Shown here: one piece after another, positions 16,256-24,476 of the stretch
How positions within the stretch are numbered: the stretch's first letter is position 1
Layout: each line of letters opens with the position of its first letter
DNA from: Rothia nasimurium
GTDB taxonomy: Bacteria; Actinomycetota; Actinomycetes; Actinomycetales; Micrococcaceae
DNA: 64,000 nucleotides
Assembly (NCBI RefSeq): GCF_014217215.1
Contig: NZ_CP056080.1
Location: 124,001 to 188,000, forward strand
Direction of reading: 5' to 3'
The notes under the pieces: generated by a model
Told to the model about the DNA's origin: nothing
What the model saw: only the letters and a program-made list of their open reading frames with translations
Databases searched by the model: none
Position numbers and translations under genes: made by a program

Positions 16256-17776
16256 ATGACTGCTACCTCCGCCAACCAAGATTCCCTTCCCGTCACGCCC
16301 GGCAAGATTATCGCCGTGCACGTTGCCTATGAATCGCGCGCAGCCCAGCGCGGGCGGCGTCCGGCTCAGCCCTCCTACTTCTTCAAGCCCACCAGCTCCC
16401 TGGCTGGCTCCAGCGCCCCCGTTGAACGCCCGGAGGGTACCGAACTCCTTGCCTTTGAGGGAGAAATTGCCCTGGTCATCGGCGCCCCTGCCCGCCACGT
16501 TCCCCTTGAAGAAGCCTGGAATCACGTCGCCTACGTGACTGCCTCCAACGACCTGGGCATATATGACTATCGCCCCGCTGACAAGGGCTCCAACGTGCGG
16601 TCCAAAGGTCGTGATGGCTATACCCCCCTTGGCCCCGGCCTCATCGACGCCCGCACGGTATCAGAAGACCAGCTACGCATCCGCACCTGGGTTAACGGCG
16701 AACTCGTACAGCAGGATGACACCGCCGCAGCCAACATGATTTTCCCCCTCTCCCGGTTCGTCGCCGACCTCTCCCAGCACATGACACTCGAAACCGGCGA
16801 CGTCATCCTAACCGGTACCCCCGCAGGCTCCTCCGTCATCGTCCCCGGTGACGTAGTCGAAGTGGAAGTAGACGCCCCCACCGCCCCCGGAGCCCCCACC
16901 TCGGGCCGTCTCGTTACCCCCGTTATCGCAGGTCGAGGTGACTTCAACGAGTCCATCGGCACTCTACCCGCCGTTGACGAAAAGCAGACCGAAGAAGCCT
17001 GGGGATCCCGCGAAGCTGCCGGGCTCCCCCCGCTGGAAGAACAAGAAACCTCACAGGCTACGTCCGCTCTGACCCCCGAACTTCGCCGCCTCCTGCAGGC
17101 CGTACCCACTGCCGGTCTATCGGCCCAGCTCCGCGCTCGCGGTCTCAACAACGTTGTCATTGAGGGCGTCTACCCCCAGACCCCCGGCACCAAAATTGTT
17201 GGCACCGCCAAAACCCTGCGCTTTGTGCCCAACCGCGAAGACCTCTTCAAGGCCCACGGCGGTGGCTACAACGCCCAAAAACGCTGCTTTGACGAGGTGA
17301 CGGAAGGAGAAATTATCGTCATTGAGGCCCGCGGGGAGTCCGGCTCCGGCACCCTGGGCGATATCCTGGCTCTGAGGGCGAAAGGACGCGGGGCCGCCGG
17401 CGTCATCACCGACGGTGGGGTGCGCGACTACGCGGCTGTCAAAGAAATCGGCCTGCCCGTCTTTACTCAGGGACCTCACCCGGCCGTCCTGGGCCGCAAG
17501 CACGTCCCCTGGGAGGTCGATGTAGCGGTGGCCTGCGGCAACGCCACCGTGCTCCCCGGCGATATTATCGTCGGCGATGACGACGGAGCCATCGTCATCC
17601 CGCCCGCTATCGCAGCCGAAGTCGCCCAGGCCGCTTTCGATAAAGAACACGAGGACGCCTGGGTCGCCGAACAGGTCGCAGCCGGTCACCCTGTGGACGG
17701 GCTCTTCCCACCCACCGGCGCCTGGAAAGAAAAGTACAAAGACTGGCTGGCCCAGAACCCACTCGCTCAGCCCTAA
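16256..17776 (+). CDS. hpaG: HpaG-like FAH-family isomerase/decarboxylase fused to an RraA-family domain
   Basis: This is a 506-residue fusion. Residues about 35-235 are a fumarylacetoacetate-hydrolase fold: LLAFEGEIALVIG for metal ligands, DYRPADKGSNVRSKGRDGY, and the family ending TGDVILTGTPAG. Residues about 275-480 are an RraA-like domain with GDILALRAKGRGAAGVITDGG-VRD and NATVLPGDIIVGDDDGAIVIP. In homoprotocatechuate degradation HpaG decarboxylates and isomerises the 5-carboxymethyl-2-hydroxymuconate product. RraA-like proteins include 2-oxoacid aldolases and decarboxylases. A well-spaced GAGGAG precedes the ATG. No separate HpaF isomerase is seen, so the second domain may cover a missing step (inference). 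First gene of the hpa operon. Confidence 0.85.
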   Translation: MTATSANQDSLPVTPGKIIAVHVAYESRAAQRGRRPAQPSYFFKPTSSLAGSSAPVERPEGTELLAFEGEIALVIGAPARHVPLEEAWNHVAYVTASNDLGIYDYRPADKGSNVRSKGRDGYTPLGPGLIDARTVSEDQLRIRTWVNGELVQQDDTAAANMIFPLSRFVADLSQHMTLETGDVILTGTPAGSSVIVPGDVVEVEVDAPTAPGAPTSGRLVTPVIAGRGDFNESIGTLPAVDEKQTEEAWGSREAAGLPPLEEQETSQATSALTPELRRLLQAVPTAGLSAQLRARGLNNVVIEGVYPQTPGTKIVGTAKTLRFVPNREDLFKAHGGGYNAQKRCFDEVTEGEIIVIEARGESGSGTLGDILALRAKGRGAAGVITDGGVRDYAAVKEIGLPVFTQGPHPAVLGRKHVPWEVDVAVACGNATVLPGDIIVGDDDGAIVIPPAIAAEVAQAAFDKEHEDAWVAEQVAAGHPVDGLFPPTGAWKEKYKDWLAQNPLAQP

Positions 17777-17792
17777 CCCGCTAGGAACCACC

Positions 17793-18497
17793 GTGAATAT
17801 CGATCTCTACCCCGGGACGTCAATACCGGTGACCCTCAACTATGAGAAGGGTCTATCTAAAGCCGAGACTGCCTACACCTGGGTGCGCGAAAAAATCGTG
17901 AACGGCGATTTTGCCGCCGGCCACCGCCTGGTACTGGCCTCTATCGGCCGGGAACTCGATATGTCGGTGGTCCCTGTGCGAGAAGCGATCCGCCAGCTTG
18001 AAGCAGAAGGCCTCGTCACCTTCGAACGGAACGTGGGGGCCAGGGTCGCAATGGTCGACAGCTCCGCCTACGTAGAGAGCATGCAAACTCTCGGTATTCT
18101 AGAAGGGGCAGCTACCGCTCTAGCCCTGCCCCACCTGACCGCTGAAGACATCGCCGCGGCTCGTGACTACAACCGGCAGCTTGCCACCCTCCTTGAAGAC
18201 TTTGACCCCAAAGCCTTCACCGACCTCAATCACCGGTTCCACCAGGTTCTTGCCTACCGCTGCCCCAACCAGCACCTCGTAGACCTGGTCGGGAGTGAAT
18301 GGAACCGCCTCGGCAACCTGCGCGAATCAACCTTCTCTTTCGTGCCCGGCCGCGCCGCCGAATCAGTGGCAGAGCACGACCGAATCATTGACCTCATCGA
18401 CCGCGGCCAGCCAGCCCACGAGGTCGAACAAGCTGTACGAGACCACCGCCAGGCGACCCTCACCAGCTACCTCAGCACTATCCCCGAACCGGTATAA
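17793..18497 (+). CDS. GntR-family (FCD/FadR subfamily) regulator of the hpa cluster
   Basis: This 234-residue regulator has an N-terminal winged helix at about 20-85 (AYTWVREKIVNGDFAAGHRL, then SVVPVREAIRQLEAEGLVTF) and an all-helical FCD ligand domain with NHRFHQVLAYRC and EHDRIIDLIDRG, whose Asp/His residues usually bind metal and the effector. I chose GTG 17793 (AGGA 7 nt upstream, just after the hpaG stop). The longer frame back to 17577 overlaps hpaG and is unlikely. It lies inside the hpa operon and probably senses a hydroxyphenylacetate or intermediate. Candidate sites are 16090, 16207 and 48421. Confidence 0.88.
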   Translation: MNIDLYPGTSIPVTLNYEKGLSKAETAYTWVREKIVNGDFAAGHRLVLASIGRELDMSVVPVREAIRQLEAEGLVTFERNVGARVAMVDSSAYVESMQTLGILEGAATALALPHLTAEDIAAARDYNRQLATLLEDFDPKAFTDLNHRFHQVLAYRCPNQHLVDLVGSEWNRLGNLRESTFSFVPGRAAESVAEHDRIIDLIDRGQPAHEVEQAVRDHRQATLTSYLSTIPEPV

Positions 18498-18543
18498 CCC
18501 GCCCACCGGCGTCCGCCCCTCACACCACACAAAGGAGTTACCT

Positions 18544-20061
18544 GTGAGCACTACTGAAACCACTATCGCACCCGCCAAACCTACCGGGCTGCCCGAGCGC
18601 ATCCAGCACTACATCAATGGCCAGTTCGTTGACTCCATCGACGGCGAAACCTTCGATGTGCTCGACCCCGTGACCAACCAGCCCTACATCCAGGCTGCCT
18701 CGGGCAAGAAAGAAGACATCGAAGCCGCTGTAGCCGCTGCCCGTACCGCCTTCACCGAGGGGCCCTGGCCCCGTATGCTCCCGCGCGAACGCGCCCGCGT
18801 ACTCATGAAAATCGCCGATATCGTCGAATCCCGCGAGGACGCCCTCGCCCAGATGGAATCCTTCGACTCCGGCCTACCCATCACCCAGGCCAAGGGCCAG
18901 GCCCGACGCGCCGCCGAAAACTTCCGCTTCTTTGCCGACCTCATCGTCGCCCAGACCGACGACGCCTTCAAGGTCCCGGGTCGCCAGGTCAACTACGTCA
19001 ACCGCAAGCCCATCGGCGTCGCCGGCCTTATCACCCCCTGGAACACCCCCTTCATGCTGGAATCCTGGAAGCTAGCCCCCGCTCTGGCAACCGGCAACAC
19101 CGTCGTCCTCAAGCCCGCCGAATTCACCCCCCTCTCGGCCTCCCTCTGGGCCGGAATCTTCGAAGAAGCAGGCCTACCTGCAGGCGTCTTCAACCTGGTC
19201 AACGGCTTCGGTGAAACCGCAGGCGACGCCTTGGTCAAGCACCCCGACGTCCCCCTCATCTCCTTCACTGGCGAATCTAAGACCGGCCAAATCATCTTCG
19301 CCAACGCTGCCCCCTACCTCAAGGGCCTCTCCATGGAACTCGGCGGCAAGTCCCCGGCCGTTGTCTTCGAAGACGCCGACCTCGAAACCGCCATCAACGC
19401 CACCATCTTCGGTGTCTTCTCCCTCAATGGCGAACGCTGCACCGCAGGCTCCCGCATCCTGGTCCAGCGCAGCATCTACGACGAATTCGTTGAACGCTAC
19501 GCCGACCAGGCTAAGCGCGTCAAAGTCGGTCTGCCCTCAGACCCCGCCACCGAAGTCGGCGCCCTGGTGCACCCCGAGCACTACGAAAAGGTCATGTCCT
19601 ACGTAGAAATCGGTAAGACCGAAGCCCGCCTCGTCGCAGGTGGCGAACGCCCCGCCGATTTCCCCGAAGGCAACTTCGTCCTCCCCACCGTCTTTGCCGA
19701 TGTCGCCCCTGACGCCCGAATCTTCCAGGAAGAAATCTTCGGGCCCGTCGTCGCTATCACCCCCTTCGATACCGACGAAGAAGCCCTGGAACTGGCTAAC
19801 AACACCAAGTACGGCCTGGCCGCCTACATCTGGACCTCCAACCTGCAACGCGCCCACAACTTCTCCCAGGCCGTTGAAGCAGGCATGGTCTGGCTCAACT
19901 CCAACAACGTCCGCGACCTCCGAACCCCCTTCGGTGGCGTCAAAGCCTCCGGCCTCGGCCACGAAGGCGGCTACCGTTCCATCGACTTCTACACCGACCA
20001 GCAAGCCGTCCACATCAACCTCGGTGAAGTCCACAACCCCGTCTTCGGCAAGGCCGACTAA
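18544..20061 (+). CDS. hpaE: 5-carboxymethyl-2-hydroxymuconate semialdehyde dehydrogenase
   Basis: This 505-residue NAD-dependent aldehyde dehydrogenase oxidises the ring-cleavage product of homoprotocatechuate. It has the NAD site (GVAGLITPWNTPFML and FTGESKTGQIIF), the catalytic glutamate in MELGGKSPAVVFED and the catalytic cysteine in NGERCTAGSRILV. The start is GTG 18544 with AAAGGAGTTACCT immediately before it; the longer frame from 18295 runs antiparallel to nothing but overlaps the GntR gene. The position between HpaG and HpaD sets the substrate assignment. Codons end almost only in C. Confidence 0.92.
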   Translation: MSTTETTIAPAKPTGLPERIQHYINGQFVDSIDGETFDVLDPVTNQPYIQAASGKKEDIEAAVAAARTAFTEGPWPRMLPRERARVLMKIADIVESREDALAQMESFDSGLPITQAKGQARRAAENFRFFADLIVAQTDDAFKVPGRQVNYVNRKPIGVAGLITPWNTPFMLESWKLAPALATGNTVVLKPAEFTPLSASLWAGIFEEAGLPAGVFNLVNGFGETAGDALVKHPDVPLISFTGESKTGQIIFANAAPYLKGLSMELGGKSPAVVFEDADLETAINATIFGVFSLNGERCTAGSRILVQRSIYDEFVERYADQAKRVKVGLPSDPATEVGALVHPEHYEKVMSYVEIGKTEARLVAGGERPADFPEGNFVLPTVFADVAPDARIFQEEIFGPVVAITPFDTDEEALELANNTKYGLAAYIWTSNLQRAHNFSQAVEAGMVWLNSNNVRDLRTPFGGVKASGLGHEGGYRSIDFYTDQQAVHINLGEVHNPVFGKAD

Positions 20062-20138
20062 AACCCCACCATACACCCGCGGCCGCCGGGCAGGCACCGT
20101 AGCCTACCGGCGATCGCCCCACCCAAGAAAGCAAAACC

Positions 20139-21251
20139 ATGTCACCTACCTTTGTTGACTACCCCGTCATCGTGCCCGATGAGAACGCACCCGACATCGT
20201 CCGCTGCGCCTCCATGGAACTGGTCGTCACCGACCTCGAACGCTCCCGCAACTTCTACGTCGACGTACTCGGCCTCGTCGTCACCGAAGAAGATGAGAAC
20301 ACCATCTACCTGCGCTCCCTCGAAGAGTTCATCCACCACAACCTCATCCTCCGCAAAGGTGAAACCCCCGCCGTAGCAGCCTTCTCCTACCGCGTACGCA
20401 CCCCAGAAGACCTCGACAAAGCCGAAAAATTCTACACCGCCCGCGGCTGCGACGTCCGCCGCAACAAAAACGGCTTCGTCAAAGGCCTAGGCGACTCCGT
20501 ACGCGTCCTCGACCCCCTCGGCTTCCCCTACGAATTCTTCTACGACGTCGAACACGTCGAACGCCTCGCCTGGCGCTACGAACTCCACACCCCCGGCGCA
20601 CTCGTCCGCCTAGACCACTTCAACCAGGTCACCCCCGACGTACCCACCGCCGTCAAATACATGGAAGACCTAGGCTTCCGCGTCACCGAAGACATCCAGG
20701 ACGAAGCCGGAACCTCCTACGCCGCCTGGATGCGCCGCAAACCCACCGTCCACGACACCGCCATGACCGGCGGCGACGGCCCCCGCATGCACCACGTCGC
20801 CTTCGCCACCCACGAAAAGCACAACATCATCGCCATCTGCGACAAACTCGGTGCCCTCCGCCTCTCCGACCGCATCGAACGCGGACCCGGCCGCCACGGC
20901 GTCTCCAACGCCTACTACCTCTACCTCCGCGACCCCGACGGCCACCGCGTCGAAATCTACACCCAGGATTACTACACCGGCGACCCTGACAACCCCCGCG
21001 TCACCTGGGACGTCCACGACAACCAGCGCCGCGACTGGTGGGGCACCCCCGTCGTACCCACCTGGTACACCGACGCCTCCCGCGTCCTCGACCTTGACGG
21101 CAACCTCGTACCCCTCGTAGAACGCACCGACGACTCCGAAATGGAACAGACCATCGGTGCAGACGGCTTCTCCTACACCCGCGCCGACGAAGGCGAAGAA
21201 TCCATGCCAGACTGGAAGAAAGGCGAATACAAACTGGGCCACCAGCTCTAA
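20139..21251 (+). CDS. hpaD: 3,4-dihydroxyphenylacetate 2,3-dioxygenase (type I extradiol)
   Basis: This 370-residue enzyme opens the homoprotocatechuate ring next to the diol. It has two vicinal-oxygen-chelate modules: residues about 20-140 (MELVVTDLERSRNFYVDVLG) and about 150-300. The metal ligands of this family are visible as RLDHFNQVTPD, MHHVAFATHEKHN and HRVEIYTQDYY (His-His-Glu). It matches the Fe/Mn-dependent HPCD/MndD group in length and motifs. The metal cannot be told from sequence alone. Codon use is extreme: nearly every third base is C. A hairpin repeat follows at 21274. Confidence 0.93.
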   Translation: MSPTFVDYPVIVPDENAPDIVRCASMELVVTDLERSRNFYVDVLGLVVTEEDENTIYLRSLEEFIHHNLILRKGETPAVAAFSYRVRTPEDLDKAEKFYTARGCDVRRNKNGFVKGLGDSVRVLDPLGFPYEFFYDVEHVERLAWRYELHTPGALVRLDHFNQVTPDVPTAVKYMEDLGFRVTEDIQDEAGTSYAAWMRRKPTVHDTAMTGGDGPRMHHVAFATHEKHNIIAICDKLGALRLSDRIERGPGRHGVSNAYYLYLRDPDGHRVEIYTQDYYTGDPDNPRVTWDVHDNQRRDWWGTPVVPTWYTDASRVLDLDGNLVPLVERTDDSEMEQTIGADGFSYTRADEGEESMPDWKKGEYKLGHQL

Positions 21252-21273
21252 AGACTGAAAATACAATAAGTTC

Positions 21274-21385
21274 GGTGCTTTGGGATATGCTCTAGCCGAC
21301 TGACCCTCTTGGGACTCGCGTGGGGCGCTCGCCCCAATTCACGCCAGACCCAGCCAGTCGGCGGTGAGCATATCCCTCAAGCACC
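21274..21385. repeat. Intergenic hairpin repeat, copy A
   Basis: A 112-bp element with arms 21274-21302 (GGTGCTTTGGGATATGCTC...) and 21355-21385 that are near-perfect inverses. The central part includes CAATTCACGCCAG, the inverse of the family core CTGGCGTGAATTG. It fills the hpaD-hpaH gap. The same core occurs at 55339, 55452 and 58514. Confidence 0.75.
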
Positions 21386-21408
21386 TCCCGCAGTATTGAA
21401 AGCTAGCT

Positions 21409-22194
21409 ATGCTTACTGAAGAACAACTCACCCGCATCGCCGATGACCTGGCTGAGGCCGAAAAGAACCGCACCATGATTCCGCGCCTCACCGCCACCTA
21501 CCCCGACATGACCGTAGAAGACTCCTACGCGGTACAAAAGCTCTGGCGCGCTCGCGGTGAAGCCACCGGGCGCAGGCTGGTAGGCCGAAAAATTGGGCTG
21601 ACCTCCAAGGTCATGCAGGAGGCCACCGGCATCACCGAACCGGACTACGGCGCTATCTTCGCCGACCAGGTCTACGAGAACGGGGCCGTCATTGAGCACG
21701 CCCAGTATTCAAACGTGCGGATCGAGGTGGAGCTGGCCTTCGTCCTCAAAGAAGACCTCGCCGGCCCCAACATCACCATCTTTGACGTTCTGCGCGCCAC
21801 CGAATACGTGGTCCCTGCCCTGGAAATCTTGAGCTCTCGCATCGAGATGGAAGGCCGCACCATTGTAGATACCATCAGCGATAACGCCGCCCTGGGGGCT
21901 ATGGTCTACGGGGGTAACCCGGTGGACCCGGCCACTGTCGATTTGCGCTGGGTGTCGGCCCTGCTCTACCGCAACGAGCAGATTGAAGACACCGGTGTAG
22001 CTGCCGCCGTGCTCAACCACCCGGCCAACGGAGTCGCCTGGCTAGCCAATAAGCTAGCCGCCCACGGGGACAGCTTGAGAGCTGGCGAGATAATCCTGGC
22101 CGGCTCCTTCACCAAACCCATGTGGGTGCACCCCGGCGATACCGTCCACGCCGACTACGGGGATTTGGGGGCAATCACATGTCGCTTCGTCTAA
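21409..22194 (+). CDS. hpaH: 2-oxo-hepta-3-ene-1,7-dioate hydratase
   Basis: This 261-residue enzyme of the HpcG/MhpD family adds water to the decarboxylated meta-cleavage intermediate. Segments typical of the family: [48 protein letters not shown] with its acidic metal ligands, and [26 protein letters not shown] start. The frame overlaps the aldolase start by 16 nt. It lies downstream of a hairpin repeat, so it may be expressed from a reduced read-through or a second promoter. Confidence 0.93.
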   Translation: MLTEEQLTRIADDLAEAEKNRTMIPRLTATYPDMTVEDSYAVQKLWRARGEATGRRLVGRKIGLTSKVMQEATGITEPDYGAIFADQVYENGAVIEHAQYSNVRIEVELAFVLKEDLAGPNITIFDVLRATEYVVPALEILSSRIEMEGRTIVDTISDNAALGAMVYGGNPVDPATVDLRWVSALLYRNEQIEDTGVAAAVLNHPANGVAWLANKLAAHGDSLRAGEIILAGSFTKPMWVHPGDTVHADYGDLGAITCRFV

Positions 22195-23003
22195 ACCCAC
22201 CCTTTGCGAGCACCCTGCGGGACCTGGGCCGCCCAGCGGTAGGCATGTGGGTCTGCTCCGGGTCGCCGGTGGCCGCCGAAATTTGCGCCGGTTCGGGCAT
22301 GGACTGGCTCCTGGTGGACGCCGAACACGGGGTCGTGAGCCTAGAGACCGTCCAACAGCTTCTACAGGTGGCGGCGGCCTACCCGGTACAAAGCGTAGTA
22401 CGCCTGCCCTCCCTGGACGTGGTTGCTATCAAGCAGTTCCTGGACGCCGGTGCCCAAAACCTACTGATCCCTATGGTCGATGACGCCCGAGCCGCCGAAC
22501 TGGCTGTGGCCGCCACCCGCTACCCACCTGCCGGCGTACGCGGGGTGGGTTCTGCCCTGTCCCGCTCGGCCCGCTGGGGCGGGGTAGCTGGCTACCTGAC
22601 CGAGGCTGAGAAGTACATTTCGCTTTTTGTGCAGATTGAGTCTGCCACCGCTGTTGAGAACGCGGCAGAGATTTGTGCGGTGGAGGGCCTGGCCGGTGTC
22701 TTTGTGGGGCCTTCTGATTTAGCGGCCTCTATGGGGTTGCTGGGCCAGCAGAATCACCCGGACGTGGTGGCTGCGGTTAAGCGGGTGATCGGGGTGGCTC
22801 ATGCGGCTGGCCTGCCGGTGGGTGTGAATGCCTTTGACCCGGCGCAGGCAGAGGACTACCTGGCTGCTGGGGCTGACTTTATTCTGGTAGCCGCCGATGT
22901 GCAGTTACTTGCCCTGGAATCTAAGAGGCTAGCGGCCCGCTTCATTGGCGGTTATTCCGCTGGCTCTCACCCTTCCGGGGGTAGCACGGACGTGGGCTAC
23001 TAG
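22179..23003 (+). CDS. hpaI: 2,4-dihydroxyhept-2-ene-1,7-dioate (HHED) aldolase
   Basis: This 274-residue class-II pyruvate aldolase of the HpcH/HpaI family splits the last intermediate to pyruvate and succinic semialdehyde. Seen: DWLLVDAEHGVVS (catalytic His and metal Asp/Glu region), SVVRLPSLD, FVQIESATAVENAAEI with the metal Glu, and FVGPSDLAASMGLLG. I chose ATG 22179 inside the hpaH end (16-nt overlap), not the longer frame from 22122. It completes the pathway apart from a succinic semialdehyde dehydrogenase, which is not in this window. Codon style drifts to G/T endings in its second half. Confidence 0.93.
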   Translation: MSLRLNPPFASTLRDLGRPAVGMWVCSGSPVAAEICAGSGMDWLLVDAEHGVVSLETVQQLLQVAAAYPVQSVVRLPSLDVVAIKQFLDAGAQNLLIPMVDDARAAELAVAATRYPPAGVRGVGSALSRSARWGGVAGYLTEAEKYISLFVQIESATAVENAAEICAVEGLAGVFVGPSDLAASMGLLGQQNHPDVVAAVKRVIGVAHAAGLPVGVNAFDPAQAEDYLAAGADFILVAADVQLLALESKRLAARFIGGYSAGSHPSGGSTDVGY

Positions 23004-23008
23004 CCCCA

Positions 23009-23082
23009 CCCTCATCGAGATGCGCGGTTTCCTTCCAGATGCGTGAGGAACCCGCGCACTTGGAAGGAAACCACGCACGTCC
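23009..23082. repeat. 74-bp direct repeat, left copy, hairpin-forming
   Basis: About 70 of 74 bases match 24389-24462, exactly 1380 bp away. Within it GGTTTCCTTCCAG pairs with CTGGAAGGAAACC-type sequence, so RNA would fold into a strong hairpin. It lies after hpaI and probably also acts as its terminator. Confidence 0.8.
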
Positions 23083-23102
23083 CGGCGCAAGGTGCGCTGG
23101 GT

Positions 23103-23162
23103 ATTTCAGGTATACCCGAAATTAGCCGTCAAAACAGTTGCTATTTCGGGTATAGTCGAAAT
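23103..23162. promoter_or_regulatory. Two tandem palindromes over a leaderless promoter
   Basis: ATTTCAGGTATACCCGAAAT (23103-23122) and ATTTCGGGTATAGTCGAAAT (23143-23162) are near-perfect palindromes exactly 40 bp apart on the same face. The second contains the -10 TATAGT (23151-23156), ending 6 nt before ATG 23163. This fits a repressor that covers its own leaderless promoter. Confidence 0.65.
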
Positions 23163-24380
23163 ATGGCTGAACTGTTTGAGCGTGACCGATACCTTGAATT
23201 CCTGACAAACATTGACGACCCCGCCCTCGTCCGTATCATCACGGGAGTACGTCGCTGCGGTAAATCAGCTCTCCTCAGTATGTACCGAAGCTATCTCATT
23301 GCCCAAGGTGTAGGCCCCTCACAAATCCTCACCATCAACTTTGAGGATATGGCCTACGACCACCTGCGTAATGCTCAGTCCTTTCACGACCATGTCCTTG
23401 ACGCCATCAATAACAGCGAGGTCCGCTACCTCCATATTGACGAGGTCCAAGAACTCAATGACTGGGCCCGGGTCATTAACTCATTGCGAACCCGGGAGAA
23501 CCTAGAAATATGCGTTACCGGCTCGAACGCCTCCCTGTTCGTCTCAGAATCAATGACCTATCTCGCGGGCCGCTACATTGAAATCCCCATGTACCCGCTG
23601 TCGCTTGCAGAGTTCACTCGCTTCCGCCAAAAAATTGGGGTGACCTACACGGGGGTGGAGCAGGCTTACCAGCAGTGGCTTCGCTGGGGCGCTTTTCCTG
23701 CTTCGGCAATAACGCACGATGAGGAAATCGTCAGGCAGCTCAACAGCGGCCTTTTTGACTCAATCTTTACACGCGATATCGCCCTGCGGGGGCAGATTAG
23801 GGATACAGAGACTTTTCTGCGCGTTGCCCGTTTTGTCTTCGATAATGCAGGTTCTGAGCTCTCAACTCTTTCTATTGTGAAACAGCTCAGGGCCCAGGGG
23901 CGCGGTGCGTCGTCAGAGCTGGTGGACCGCTACCTGCAACTCATGGTGGATGCACACCTGCTGTACCGGTGCCGCCGGTATGACACCCAGGGTAAGCAAT
24001 GGTTGCGGACTAACGGGAAGATGTATTTCGTGGACCCTGGCCTGCGTAACTCTCTTCTGGGGCCACGCGACTTTAACCGGGGCCGGGACCTAGAGAATAT
24101 GGTGTTTTTGGAGTTGAAGCGGCGGGGCTTTGACGTGATGACTGGTCAGGTGCCCGGTGGCGAGATTGATTTTGTGGCGCGCCGTGATGGGCACGCTCTC
24201 TACATTCAAGTGGCTCTTTCTACCGATTCTGAACAGACTTTAGCCCGTGAGCTGGCTCCTTTTGATCGCCTTCCGGCGGGGGCTCATTGTCTTTTGCTGA
24301 CAGGAGATAGGTTCGCCCCAGCAACGGGTGAGGTGAAGTGGCGGGACGTGTTTGATGTGCTAGCGGGTGCTCCCCTGTAG
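23163..24380 (+). CDS. AAA ATPase with DUF4143 (orphan cassette gene)
   Basis: This 405-residue protein has Walker A GVRRCGKSALL (about 28-38), Walker B YLHIDEVQEL, a sensor motif CVTGSNASLF, and a C-terminal DUF4143 nuclease-like part (GREDLENMVFLELKRRGFDV-type text: RDLENMVFLELKRRG then VPGGEIDFVARRDG, resembling a PD-(D/E)xK core). This family is common but has no settled function. Links to defence, mobile elements or transcription control are speculative. ATG 23163 is chosen because a leaderless -10 precedes it. It is bracketed by 74-bp direct repeats and separates the hpa and paa clusters. Its codons are less GC-rich than those of hpaD, a possible sign of transfer. Confidence 0.85.
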   Translation: MAELFERDRYLEFLTNIDDPALVRIITGVRRCGKSALLSMYRSYLIAQGVGPSQILTINFEDMAYDHLRNAQSFHDHVLDAINNSEVRYLHIDEVQELNDWARVINSLRTRENLEICVTGSNASLFVSESMTYLAGRYIEIPMYPLSLAEFTRFRQKIGVTYTGVEQAYQQWLRWGAFPASAITHDEEIVRQLNSGLFDSIFTRDIALRGQIRDTETFLRVARFVFDNAGSELSTLSIVKQLRAQGRGASSELVDRYLQLMVDAHLLYRCRRYDTQGKQWLRTNGKMYFVDPGLRNSLLGPRDFNRGRDLENMVFLELKRRGFDVMTGQVPGGEIDFVARRDGHALYIQVALSTDSEQTLARELAPFDRLPAGAHCLLLTGDRFAPATGEVKWRDVFDVLAGAPL

Positions 24381-24388
24381 CGGGCAAC

Positions 24389-24462
24389 CCCTCATCGAGA
24401 TGCGCGGTTTCCTTCCAGATGCGCGAGGAACCCGCGCATCTGGAAGGAAACCACGCAGGTCC
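24389..24462. repeat. 74-bp direct repeat, right copy, hairpin-forming
   Basis: Matches 23009-23082. The stem GCGCGGTTTCCTTCCAG / CTGGAAGGAAACC is nearly perfect. It sits between the convergent DUF4143 and paaG genes, so it could end both transcripts. Confidence 0.8.
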
Positions 24463-24476
24463 TAGCCCGAGTGCCC

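Noticed and set aside
18295-18543. Plus-strand extension before hpaE
   Set aside because: It overlaps the end of the GntR gene; AAAGGAG is placed for GTG 18544.
19537-20097. 186-codon frame antisense to hpaE
   Set aside because: Gly/Val/Asp-rich shadow with no start signal; hpaE is certain.
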